Position numbers and translations under genes: made by a program. Shown one piece after another: positions 51,165 through 63,432 of a DNA stretch of 64,000 nt. Position 1 is the stretch's first letter. Every line of letters starts with the position of its first letter. The stretch spans positions 8,868,001-8,932,000 of the forward strand of contig NC_088321.1 in assembly GCF_910592395.1 (NCBI RefSeq), in the 5' to 3' direction. The stretch comes from Lineus longissimus. Taxonomy: Eukaryota; Nemertea; Pilidiophora; Heteronemertea; Lineidae. The notes below the pieces were generated by a model. The model saw only the letters and a list, made by a program, of their open reading frames with translations. It made no database searches and was not told where the DNA came from.

Positions 51165-51316
51165 AGCAATATTACACTGCTGGCGATGAAAGTCGGTCGG
51201 CGATGGCGCTCGTCGCGTTCAATCACGCTCATTTTGGTTATACAGAGTCGAGATGACCGATTGAACAAATTGAGACAACAATTTCGATATTCTGCGATGA
51301 TAAGTTGTCATTCGAT
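51165..51316 (+). repeat. Exemplar monomer class H (152 bp)
   Basis: Diagnostic features are agcaatattacactgctgg, gcgttcaatcacgctc, gaccgattgaacaaattg, and agacaacaatttcgatattc. H sits between F and E in almost all long HORs. Confidence 0.92.
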
Positions 51317-51923
51317 AGTGATATTACACTGATGGCGATGAAAGTCAATCGGCGATGGTGCTCGTCGCGACCAATCACGCTCACTTTGGTTATGCAGAGT
51401 CGCTATGACCTATGGTCAAACTGAGACTGCAATTTTGAGATTCTGCGATGATAAGTTGTCATTCGATAGCGATATTACACTACTTGCGATGAAAGTTGGT
51501 CGGCGATGGCGGTCGCCGCGACCAATCATGCACATTTTGGTTATGCAGAGTCGAGATGATCAATTGGACAAACTGAGACTGCAATTTTGAGATTCTGCGA
51601 TGATCAGTTGTCATTAGACTAGCAGTATTACGCTACTGGCGATGAAAGTTGGTCGGTGTTGGCGCTCGTCGCGACCGATAACGCTCACTTTGGTTATACA
51701 GAGTTGAGATGAACGATTGGACAAACTGAGACCGCAATTTTGATATTCTGCAATGATAAGCTGTCATTCGATAGTGATATTACACTGATGGCGATGAAAG
51801 TCAATCGGCGATGGTGCTCGTCGCGACCAATCACGCTCACTTTGGTTATGCAGAGTCGCTATGACCTATGGTCAAACTGAGACTGCAATTTTGAGATTCT
51901 GCGATGATAAGTTGTCATTCGAT

Positions 51924-54206
51924 AGCGATATTACACTACTGGCGATGAAAGTTGGTCGGCGATGGCGGTCGCCGCGACCAATCATGCACATTTTGGTTAT
52001 GCAGAGTCGAGATGATCAATTGGACAAACTGAGACTGCATTTTTGAGATTCTGCGATGATCAGTTGTCATTAGACTAGCAGTATTACGCTACTGGCGATG
52101 AAAGTTGGTCGGTGTTGGCGCTTGTCGCGACCGCTCACGCTCACTTTGGTTATGCAGAGTCGAGATGCTCAATTGGACAAACTGAGACCGCAATTTTGAG
52201 ATTCTGCGATGATCAGTTGTCATTAGACTAGCAATATTACGCAACTGGCGATGAAAGTTGGTCGGTGTTGGCGCTCGTCGCGACCGATCACGCTCACTTT
52301 GGTTATACAGAGTTGAGATGAACGATTGGACAAACTGAGACCGCAATTTCGATATTCTGCGATGATAAGTTATCATTCAATAGCGATATTACACTACTGG
52401 CGATGAAAGTCGGTCGGCGATGGCGCTCGTCACGACCAATCACGCTCACTTTGGTTATGCAGAGTCGAGATGACCTATGGTCAAACTGAGACTGCAATTT
52501 TGAGATTCTGCGATGATAAGTTGTCATTCGATAGCGATATTACACTACTGGCGATGAAAGTTGGTCGGCGATGGCACTCGTCGCGACCAATCACGCACAT
52601 TTTGGTTATGCAGAGTCGAGATGATCAATTGGACAAACTGAGACCGCAATTTTAAGATTCTGCGATGATCAGTTGTCATTAGACTAGCAATATTACGCTA
52701 CTGGCGATGAAAGTTGGTCGGTGATGGCGCTCGTCGCGACCGATCACGCTCACTTTGGTTATACAGAGTTGAGATGAACGATTAGACAAACTGAGACCGC
52801 AATTTCGATATTCTGTGATGATAAGTTGTCATTCGATAGTGATATTACACTACTGGCGATGAAAGTCGGTCGGCGATGGCGCTCGTCGCGACCAATCACA
52901 CACATTTTGGTTATGCAGAGTCGAGATGATCAATTGGACAAACTGAGACTGCAATTTTGAGATTCTGCGATGATCAGTTGTCATTAGACTAGCAATATTA
53001 CGCTACTGGCGATGAAAGTCGGTCGGCGATGGCGCTCGTCGCGACTGATCACGCTCACTTTGGTTATACAGAGTTGAGATGACCGATTGGACAAACTGAG
53101 ACCGCAATTTCGAGATTCTGCGATGATAAGTTGTCATTCGATAGCGATATTACACTACTGGCGATGAAAGTTGGTCGGCGATGGCGCTTGTCGCGTTCAA
53201 TCATGCTCATTTTGGTTATACAGAGTTGAGATGACCGATTGGACAAACTGAGACCGCAATTTCGAGATTCTGCGATGATAAGTTGTCATTCGATAGCGAT
53301 ATTAAACTACTGGCGATGAAAGTCGGTCGGCGATGGCGCTCGTCGCGTTCAATCACGCTCATTTTGGTTATACAGAGTCGAGATGACCGATTGGACAAAT
53401 TGAGACAACAATTTCGATATTCTGCGATGATAAGTTGTCATTAGACTAGCAATATTACACTGCTGGCGATGAAAGTCGGTCGGCGATGGCGCTCGTCGCG
53501 TTCAATCACGCTCATTTTGGTTATACAGAGTCGAGATGACCGATTGAACAAATTGAGACAACAATTTCGATATTCTGCGATGATAAGTTGTCATTCGATA
53601 GTGATATTACACTGATGGCGATGAAAGTCAATCGGCGATGGTGCTCGTCGCGACCAATCACGCTCACTTTGGTTATGCAGAGTCGCTATGACCTATGGTC
53701 AAACTGAGACTGCAATTTTGAGATTCTGCGATGATAAGTTGTCATTCGATAGCGATATTACACTACTTGCGATGAAAGTTGGTCGGCGATGGCGGTCGCC
53801 GCGACCAATCATGCACATTTTGGTTATGCAGAGTCGAGATGATCAATTGGACAAACTGAGACTGCAATTTTGAGATTCTGCGATGATCAGTTGTCATTAG
53901 ACTAGCAGTATTACGCTACTGGCGATGAAAGTTGGTCGGTGTTGGCGCTCGTCGCGACCGATAACGCTCACTTTGGTTATACAGAGTTGAGATGAATGAT
54001 TGGACAAACTGAGACCGCAATTTTGATATTCTGCAATGATAAGCTGTTATTCGATAGTGATATTACACTGATGGCGATGAAAGTCAATCGGCGATGGTGC
54101 TCGTCGCGACCAATCACGCTCACTTTGGTTATGCAGAGTCGCTATGACCTATGGTCAAACTGAGACTACAATTTTGAGATTCTGCGATGATAAGTTGTCA
54201 TTCGAT
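51924..54206 (+). repeat. 15-mer HOR copy 6 (2283 bp), tandem to copy 5
   Basis: It is a direct tandem copy of 49642-51923. The extra base is at H, which begins after tcattagact (near 53440) instead of tcattcgat, a small conversion patch. Private changes include gaccgctcacgc near 52130 and gattagacaaac near 52780. Confidence 0.92.
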
Positions 54207-56032
54207 AGCGATATTACACTACTGGCGATGAAAGTTGGTCGGCGATGGCGGTCGCCGCGACCAATCATGCACATTTTGGTTATGCAGAGTCGAGATGATC
54301 AATTGGACAAACTGAGACTGCAATTTTGAGATTCTGCGATGATCAGTTGTCATTAGACTAGCAGTATTACGCTACTGGCGATGAAAGTTGGTCGGTGTTG
54401 GCGCTCGTCGCGACCGATCACGCTCACTTTGGTATACAGAGTTGAGATGAACGATTGGACAAACTGAGACCGCAATTTCGATATTCTGCAATGATAAGTT
54501 GTCATTAGATAGTGATATTACACTACTGGCGATGAAAGTCGGTCAGCGATGGCGCTCGTCGCGACCAATCACGCTCATTTTAATTATGCAGAGTCGAGAT
54601 GCTCAATTGGACAAACTGAGACCGCAATTTTGAGATTCTGCGATGATTAGTTGACATTAGACTAGGGATATTACACTACTGGCGATGAAAGTCGGTCAGC
54701 GATGGCGCTCATCGCGTCCAATCACGCTCACTTTGGTTATACAGAGTCGAGATGACCGATTGGACAAATGGAGACCACAATTTCGATATTCTGCGATGAT
54801 AAGTTGTCATTCGATAGCGATATTACACTGATGGCGATGAAAGTCAATCGGCGATGGTGCTCGTCGCGACCAATCACGCTCACTTTGGTTATACAGAGTC
54901 GAGATGACCTATGGTCAAACTGAGACTGCAATTTTGAGATTCAGCGATGATAAGTTGTCATTCGATAGCGATATTACACTACTGGCGATGAAAGTTGGTC
55001 GGCGATGGCGGTCGTCGCGACCAATCACGCACATTTTGGTTATGCACAGTCGAGATGATCAATTGGACAAACTGAGACTGCAATTTTGAGATTCTGCGAT
55101 GATCAGTTGTTATTAGACTAGCAGTATTACGCTACTGGCGATGAAAGTTGGTCGGTGTTGGCGCTCGTCGCGACCGATCACGCTCATTTTGGTTATACAG
55201 AGTTGAGATGAACGATTGGACAAACTGAGACCGCAATTTCGATATTCTGCAATGATAAGTTGTCATTAGATAGTGATATTACACTACTGGCGATGAAAGT
55301 CGGTCGGCGATGGCGCTCGTCGCGACCAATCACGCTCATTTTGGTTATGCAGAGTCGAGATGCCCAATTGGACAAACTCAGACCGCAATTTTGAGATTCT
55401 GCGATGATCAGTTGTCATTAGACTAGCAATATTACGCTACTGGCGATGAAAGTTGGTCGGTGTTGGCGCTTGTCGCGACCAATCACGCTCACTTTGGTTA
55501 TACAGAGTTGAGATGAACGATTGGACAAACTGAGACCGCAATTTTGATATTCTGCAATGATAAGTTGTCATTAGATAGTGATATTACACTACTGGCGATG
55601 AAAGTCGGTCGGCGGTGGCGTTCGTCGCGACCAATCACGCTCATTTTGGTTATGCAGAGTCGAGATGCTCAATTGGACAAACTGAGACCACAATTTTGAG
55701 ATTCTGCGATGATTAGTTGACATTAGACTAGCGATATTACATTACTGGCGATGAAAGTCGGTCAGCGATGGCGCTCATCGCGTCCAATCACGCTCACTTT
55801 AGTTATACAGACTCGAGATGACCGATTGGACAAATTGAGACCACAATTTCGATATTCTGCGATGATAAATTGTCATTCGATAGCGATATTACACTGATGG
55901 CGATGAAAGTCAATCGGCGATGCTGCTCGTCGCGACCAATCACGCTCACTTTGGTTATGCAGAGTCGAGATGACCTATGGTCAAACTGAGACTGTAATTT
56001 TGAGATTCAGCGATGATAAGTTGTCATTCGAT
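54207..56032 (+). repeat. P3 copy of pentamer plus one 7-mer (760 + 1066 bp)
   Basis: It shares the private changes of 34123-34882 (ggtatacag, ttttaattatg, agggatatta, aaatggagacc, gcacagtcg). The single 7-mer (54967-56032) starts like the first 7-mer of P2 (offset 20084) and ends like the second (offset 19018, gatgctgctcg near 55920). The 1066-bp difference is exactly one unit. Confidence 0.92.
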
Positions 56033-57854
56033 AGCGATATTACACTACTGGCGATGAAAGTTGGTCGGCGATGGCGGTCGTCGCGACCAATCACGCACAT
56101 TTTGGTTATGCAGAGTCGAGATGATCAATTGGACAAACTGAGACCGCAATTTCGATATTCTGCAATGATAAGTTGTCATTAGATAGTGATATTACACTAC
56201 TGGCGATGAAAGTCGGTCGGCGATGGCGCTCGTCGCGACCAATCACGCTCATTTTGGTTATGCAGAGTCGAGATGCTCAATTGGACAAACTGAGACCGCA
56301 ATTTTGAGATTCTGCGATGATCAGTTGTCATTCGATAGCGATATTTCACTACTGGCGATGAAAGTCGGTCGGCGATGGCGCTCGTCACGACCAATCACGC
56401 TCACTTTGGTTATGCAGAGTCGAGATGACCTATGGTCAAACTGAGACTGCAATTTTGAGATTCTGCGATGATAAGTTGTCATTCGATAGCGATATTACAC
56501 TACTGGCGATGAAAGTTGGTCGGCGATGGCACTCGTCGCGACCAATCACGCACATTTTGGTTATGCAGAGTCGAGATGATCAATTAGACAAACTGAGACC
56601 GCAATTTTAAGATTCTGCGATGATCAGTTGTCATTAGATCAGCGATATTACACTACTGGCGATGAAAGTCGGTCGGCGATGGCGCTCGTCGCGACCAATC
56701 ACGCTCAATTTGGTTATTCAGAGTCGAGATGCTCAATTGGACAAACTGAGACCGCAATTTTGAGATTCTGCGATGATTAGTTGACATTAGACTAGCGATA
56801 TTACACTACTGGCGATGAAAGTCGGTCAGCGATGGCGCTCATCGCGTCCAATCACGCTCACTTTAGTTATACAGAGTCGAGATGACCGATTGGACAAATT
56901 GAGACCACAATTTCGATATTCTGCGATGATAAATTGTCATTCGATAGCGATATTACACTGATGGCGATGAAAGTCAATCGGCGATGGTGCTCGTCGAGAC
57001 CAATCACGCTCACTTTGGTTATACAGAGTCGAGATGACCTATGGTCAAACTGAGACTGCAATTTTGAGATTCAGCGATGATAAGTTGTCATTCGATAGCG
57101 ATATTACACTACTGGCGATGAAAGTTGGTCGGCGATGGCGGTCGTCACGACCAATCACGCACATTTTGGTTATGCAGAGTCGAGATGATCAATTGGACAA
57201 ACTGAGACTGCAATTTTGAGATTCTGCGATGATAAGTTGTCATTAGATAGTGATATTACACTACTGGCGATGAAAGTCGGTCGGCGATGGGGCTCGTCGC
57301 GACCAATCACGCTCATTTTGGTTATGCAGAGTCGAGATGCTCAATTGGACAAACTGAGACCGCAATTTTGAGATTCTGCGATGATCAGTTGTCATTCGAT
57401 AGCGATATTACACTGATGGCGATGAAAGTCAATCGGCGATGGTGCTCGTCGCGACCAATCACGCTCACTTTGGTTATGCAGAGTCGAGATGACCTATGGT
57501 CAAACTGAGACTGTAATTTTGAGATTCAGCGATGATAAGTTGTCATTCGATAGCGATATTACACTACTGGCGATGAAAGTTGGTCGGCGATGGTGGTCGT
57601 CGCGACCAATCACGCACATTTTGGTTATGCAGAATCGAGATGATCAATTGGACAAACTGAGACCACAATTTCGATATTCTGCAATGATAAGTTGTCATTA
57701 GATAGTGATATTACACTACTGGCGATGAAAGTCGGTCGGCGATGGTGCTCGTTGCGACCAATCACGCTCACTTTGGTTATACAGAGTCGAGATGACCTAT
57801 GGTCAAACTGAGACTGCAATTTTGAGATTCAGCGATGATAAGTTGTCATTCGAT
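56033..57854 (+). repeat. 12-mer HOR, P3 copy (1822 bp)
   Basis: It equals 37015-38836 in order and length at offset 19018, with the same marks gatatttcac, tagatcagcg, cgtcgagacc, ggtggtcg and gcagaatcg. Private changes are gttattcagag near 56714, gatggggctcg near 57287, and tcgttgcgacc near 57749. Confidence 0.92.
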
Positions 57855-59376
57855 AGCGATATTACACTACTGGCGATGAAAGTTGGTCGGCGATGGCGGT
57901 CGTCCCGACCAATCACGCACATTTTGGTTATGCAGAGTCGAGATGATCAATTGGACAAAGTGAGACTGCAATTTTGAGATTCTGCGATGATCAGTTGTCA
58001 TTAGACTAGCAGTATTACGCTACTGGCGATGAAAGTTGGTCGGTGTTGGCGCTCGTCGCGACCGATCACGCTCATTTTGGTTATACAGAGTTGAGATGAA
58101 CGATTGGACAAACTGAGACCGCAATTTCGATATTCTGTGATGATAAGTTGTCATTAGATAGTGATATTACACTACTGGCGATGAAAGTCGGTCGGCGATG
58201 GCGCTCGTCGCGACCGATCACGCTCACTTTGGTTATACAGAGTTGAGATGACCGATTGGACAAACTGAGACCGCAATTTCGAGATTCTGCAATGATAAGT
58301 TGTCATTCGATAGCGATATTACACTACTGGCGATGAAAGTCGGTCGGCGATGGCGCTTGCCGCGTTCAATCATGCTCATTTTGGTTATACAGAGTTGAGA
58401 TGACCGATTGGACAAACTGAGACCGCAATTTCGAGATTCTGCGATGATAAGTTGTCATTCGATAGCGATATTAAACTACTGGCGATGAAAGTCGGTCGGC
58501 GATGGCGCTTGTCGCGTTCAATCATGCTCATTTTGGTTATACAGAGTTGAGATGACCGTTTGGACAAATTGAGACAACAATTTCGATATTCTGCAATGAT
58601 AAGTTGTCATTAGATAGTGATATTACACTACTGGCGATGAAAGTCGGTCGGCGATGGCGCTCGTCGCGACCAATCACGCTCATTTTGGTTATGCAGAGTC
58701 GAGATGCTCAATTGGACAAACTGAGACCGCAATTTTGAGATTCTGCGATGATCAGTTGTCATTAGACTAGCAATATTACGCTACTGGCGATAAAAGTTGG
58801 TCGGTGTTGGCGCTCGTCGCGACTGATCACGCTCACTTTGGTTATACAGAGTTGAGATGAACGATTGGACAAACTGAGACCGCAATTTTGATATTCTGCA
58901 ATGATAAGTTGTCATTAGATAGTGATATTACACTACTGGTGATGAAAGTCGGTCGGCGATGGCGTTCGTCGCGACCAATCACGCTCATTTTGGTTATGCA
59001 GAGTCGAAATGCTCAATTGGACAAACTGAGACCGCAATTTTGAGATTCTGCGATAATTAGTTGACATAAGACTAGCGATATTACATTACTGGCGATGAAA
59101 GTCGGTCAGCGATGACGCTCATCGCGTCCAATCACGCTCACTTTAGTTATACAGACTCGAGATGACCGATTGGACAAATTGAGGCCACAATTTCGATATT
59201 CTGCGATGATAAGTTGTCATTCGATAGCGATATTACACTGATGGCGATGAAAGTCAATCGGGGATGGTGCTCGTCGCGAACAATCACGCTCACTTTGGTC
59301 ATGCAGAGTCGAGATGACCTATGGTCAAACTGAGACTGCAATTTTGAGATTCTGCAATGATAAGTTGTCATTCGAT
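57855..59376 (+). repeat. 10-mer A-B-G-F-F-C2-B-C-D-E (1522 bp)
   Basis: This is a P/Q hybrid: G and F monomers inserted in a P context. F-F-C2-B-C-D-E (58312-59376) recurs at 62215-63279, offset 3903, sharing ctactggtgatg, gcgataattag, gacataagact, cgaacaatc and ggtcatgcag. Confidence 0.89.
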
Positions 59377-60287
59377 AGCGATATTACACTACTGGCGATG
59401 AAAGTTGGTCGGCGATGGCGGTCGTCGCGACCAATCACGCACATATTGGTTATGCAGAGTCGAGATGATCAATTGGACAAACTGAGACCGCAATTTCGAT
59501 ATTCTGCAATGATAAGTTGTCATTAGATAGTGATATTACACTACTGGCGATGAAAGTCGGTCGGCGATGGCGCTCGTCGCGACCAATCACGCTCATTTTG
59601 GTTATGCAGAGTCGAGATGCTCAATTGGACAAACTGAGACCGCAATTTTGAGATTCTGCGATGATCAGTTGTCATTCGATAGCGATATTTCACTACTGGC
59701 GATGAAAGTCGGTCGGCGATGGCGCTCGTCACGACCAATCACGCTCACTTTGGTTATGCAGAGTCGAGATGACCTATGGTCAAACTGAGACTGCAATTTT
59801 GAGATTCTGCGATGATAAGTTGTCATTCGATAGCGATATTACACTACTGGCGATGAAAGTTGGTCGGCGATGGCACTCGTCGCGACCAATCACGCACATT
59901 TTGGTTATGCAGAGTCGAGATGATTAATTAGACAAACTGAGACCGCAATTTTAAGATTCTGTGATGATCAGTTGTCATTAGATCAGCGATATTACACTAC
60001 TGGCGATGAAAGTCGGTCAGCGATGGCGCTCATCGCGTCCAATCACGCTCACTTTAGTTATACAGAGTCGAGATGACCGATTGGACAAATTGAGACCACA
60101 ATTTCGATATTCTGCGATGATAAATTGTCATTCGATAGCGATATTACACTGATGGCGATGAAAGTCAATCGGCGATGGTGCTCGTCGAGACCAATCACGC
60201 TCACTTTGGTTATACAGAGTCGAGATGACCTATGGTCAAACTGAGACTGCAATTTTGAGATTCAGCGATGATAAGTTGTCATTCGAT
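59377..60287 (+). repeat. 6-mer A-C2-E2-A2-D-E (911 bp)
   Basis: It follows the 12-mer at offset 3344 up to A2. It then skips the C monomer and joins D directly after tagatc (59985), so the A2/D junction is new. D-E continues at offset 3191 from 56867. Confidence 0.87.
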
Positions 60288-60848
60288 AGCGATATTACAC
60301 TACTGGCGATGAAAGTTGGTCGGCGATGGCGGTCGTCCCGACCAATCACGCACATTTTAGTTATGCAGAGTCAAGATGATCAATTGGACAAAGTGAGACT
60401 GCAATTTTGAGATTCTGCGATGATCAGTTGTCATTAGACTAGCAGTATTACGCTACTGGCGATGAAAGTTGGTCGGTGTTGGCGCTCGTCGCGACCGATC
60501 ACGCTCATTTTGGTTATACAGAGTTGAGATGAACGATTGGACAAACTGAGACCGCAATTTGGATATTCTGCAATGATAAGTTGTCATTAGATAGTGATAT
60601 TACACTACTGGCGATGAAAGTCGGTCGGCGATGGCGCTCGTCGCGACCAATCACGCTCATTTTGGTTATGCAGAGTCGAGATGCTCAATTGGACAAACTG
60701 AGACCGCAATTTTGAGATTCTGCGATGATCAGTTGTCATTAGACTAGCAATATTACGCTACTGGCGATGAAAGTTGGTCGGTGTTGGCGCTCGTCGCGAC
60801 CGATCACGCTCACTTTGGTTATACAGAGTTGAGATGAATGATTGGACT
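60288..60848 (+). repeat. A-B-C2 and truncated B (561 bp)
   Basis: A has gtcgtcccgacc, attttagttatg and agtcaagatg; B has aatttggatattc; C2 follows. The last B (60746-60848, 103 bp) stops after gatgaatgattgga and runs into ctagcgatatta of a D monomer. Confidence 0.88.
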
Positions 60849-60856
60849 AGCGATAT
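60838..60856. other. Second sub-monomer deletion junction
   Basis: gatgaatgattgga is followed directly by ctagcgatatta. Compared with the intact order at 36501-36712, 202 bp are missing: the last third of B and all of C. The join is at a short match (gga/aga before ct). The repeat register shifts by about 50 bases. I found no other copy in the window. Confidence 0.9.
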
Positions 60857-63279
60857 TACACTACTGGCGATGAAAGTCGGTCAGCGATGGCGCTCATCGC
60901 GTCCAATCACGCTCACTTTAGTTATACAGAGTCGAGATGACCGATTGGACAAATTGAGACCACAATTTCGATATTCTGCGATGATAAATTGTCATTCGAT
61001 AGCGATATTACACTGATGGCGATGAAAGTCAATCGGCGATGGTGCTCGTCGAGACCAATCACGCTCACTTTGGTTATACAGAGTCGAGATGACCTATGGT
61101 CAAACTGAGACTGCAATTTTGAGATTCAGCGATGATAAGTTGTCATTCGATAGCGATATTACACTACTGGCGATGAAAGTTGGTCGGCGATGGCGGTCGT
61201 CGCGACCAATCACGCACATTTTGGTTATGCAGAGTCGAGATGATCAATTGGACAAACTGAGACTGCAATTTTGAGATTCTGCGATGATAAGTTGTCATTA
61301 GATAGTGATATTACACTACTGGCGATGAAAGTCGGTCGGCGATGGCGCTCGTCGCGACCAATCACGCTCATTTTGGTTATGCAGAGTCGAGATGCTCAAT
61401 TGGACAAACTGAGACCGCAATTTTGAGATTCTGCGATGATCAGTTGTCATTCGATAGCGATATTACACTGATGGCGATGAAAGTCAATCGGCGATGGTGC
61501 TCGTCGCGACCAATCACGCTCACTTTGGTTATGCAGAGTCGAGATGACCTATGGTCAAACTGAGACTGTAATTTTGAGATTCAGCGATGATAAGTTGTCA
61601 TTCGATAGCGATATTACACTACTGGCGATGAAAGTTGGTCGGCGATGGCGGTCGTCGCGACCAATCACGCACATTTTGGTTATGCAGAATCGAGATGATC
61701 AATTGGACAAACTGAGACCACAATTTCGATATTCTGCAATGATAAGTTGTCATTAAATAGTGATATTACACTACTGGCGATGAAAGTCGGTCGGCGATGG
61801 CGCTCGTCGCGACCAATCACGCTCATTTTGGTTATGCAGAGTCGAGATGCTCAATTGGACAAACTGAGACCGCAATTTTGAGATTCTGCGATGATCAGTT
61901 GTCATTAGACTAGCAATATAACGCAACTGGCGATGAAAGTTGGTCGGTGTTGGCGCTCGTCGCGACCGATCACGCTCACTTTGGTTATACAGAGTTGAGA
62001 TGAACAATTAGACAAACTGAGACCGCAATTTCGATATTCTGCAATGATAAGTTGTCATTCGATAGCGATATTACACTACTGGCGATGAAAGTCGGTCGGC
62101 GATGGCGCTCGTCACGACCAATCACGCTCACTTTGGTTATGCAGAGTCGAGATGACCTATGGTCAAACTGAGACTGCAATTTTGAGATTCTGCGATGATA
62201 AGTTGTCATTCGATAGCGATATTACACTACTGGCGATGAAAGTCGGTCGGCGATGGCGCTTGTCGCGTTCAATCATGCTCATTTTGGTTATACAGAGTTG
62301 AGATGACCGATTGGACAAACTGAGACCGCAATTTCGAGATTCTGCGATGATAAGTTGTCATTCGATAGCGATATTAAACTACTGGCGATGAAAGTCGGTC
62401 GGCGATGGCGCTTGTCGCGTTCAATCATGCTCATTTTGGTTATACAGAGTTGAGATGACCGATTGGACAAATTGAGACAACAATTTCGATATTCTGCAAT
62501 GATAAGTTGTCATTAGATAGTGATATTACACTACTGGCGATGAAAGTCGGTCTGCGATGGCGCTCGTCGCGACCAATCACGCTCATTTTGGTTATGCAGA
62601 GTCGAGATGCTCAATTGGACAAACTGAGACCGCAATTTTGAGATTCTGCGATGATCAGTTGTCATTAGACTAGCAATATTACGCTACTGGCGATGAAAGT
62701 TGGTCGGTGTTGGCGCTCGTCGCGACTGATCACGCTCACTTTGGTTATACAGAGTTGAGATGAACGATTGGACAAACTGAGACCGCAATTTTGATATTCT
62801 GCAATGATAAGTTGTCATTAGATAGTGATATTACACTACTGGTGATGAAAGTCGGTCGGCGATGGCGTTCGTCGCAACCAATCACGCTCATTTTGGTTAT
62901 GCAGAGTTGAGATGCTCAATTGGACAAACTGAGACCGCAATTTTGAGATTCTGCGATAATTAGTTGACATAAGACTAGCGATATTACATTACTGGCGATG
63001 AAAGTCGGTCAGCGATGGCGCTCATCGCGTCCAATCACGCTCACTTTAGTTATACAGACTCGAGATGACCGATTGGACAAATTGAGACCACAATTTCGAT
63101 ATTCTGCGATGATAAGTTGTCATTCGATAGCGATATTACACTGATGGCGATGAAAGTCAATCGGCGATGGTGCTCGTCGCGAACAATCACGCTCACTTTG
63201 GTCATGCAGAGTCGAGATGACCTATGGTCAAACTGAGACTGCAATTTTGAGATTCTGCGATGATAAGTTGTCATTCGAT
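60849..63279 (+). repeat. P3 blocks D-E-A-C2-E-A and C2-B3-E2-F-F-C2-B-C-D-E
   Basis: 60849-61758 follows 56794 onward at offset 4055. 61759-63279 joins it to the F-F-C2-B-C-D-E run seen at 58312 (offset 3903). Private changes are attaaatagtg near 61752, aatataacgc near 61915, ggtctgcgatgg near 62550, and gtcgcaacc near 62872. Confidence 0.87.
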
Positions 63280-63432
63280 AGCGATATTACACTACTGGCG
63301 ATGAAAGTTGGTCGGCAATGGCGCTCGTCGCGACCAATCACGCACATTTTGGTTATACAGAGTTGAGATGAACGATTGGACAAACTGAGACCGCAATTTT
63401 GAGATTCTGCGATGATTAGTTGACATTAGACT
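63280..63432 (+). repeat. Triple chimeric monomer A/B/C
   Basis: The front is class A (ggtcggcaatgg, acgcacattttgg). From ttatacagagttgagatgaa it is class B, and the end gattagttgacattagact is class C. It has two switch points within one 153-bp unit, near 63345 and 63395. It is followed by D. Confidence 0.88.

Larger units (their letters stand above)
49642..51923 (+). repeat. 15-mer HOR copy 5 (2282 bp)
   Basis: Starts are 49642, 49795, 49948, 50100, 50251, 50404, 50556, 50709, 50861, 51013, 51165, 51317, 51468, 51621 and 51773. The order is A-BC-B3-E2-A2-B2-C3-G-F-F-H-E-A-B-E. It matches 31385-33666 at offset 18257. A private change is gagtcgaaatgatc near 49724. Confidence 0.93.
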
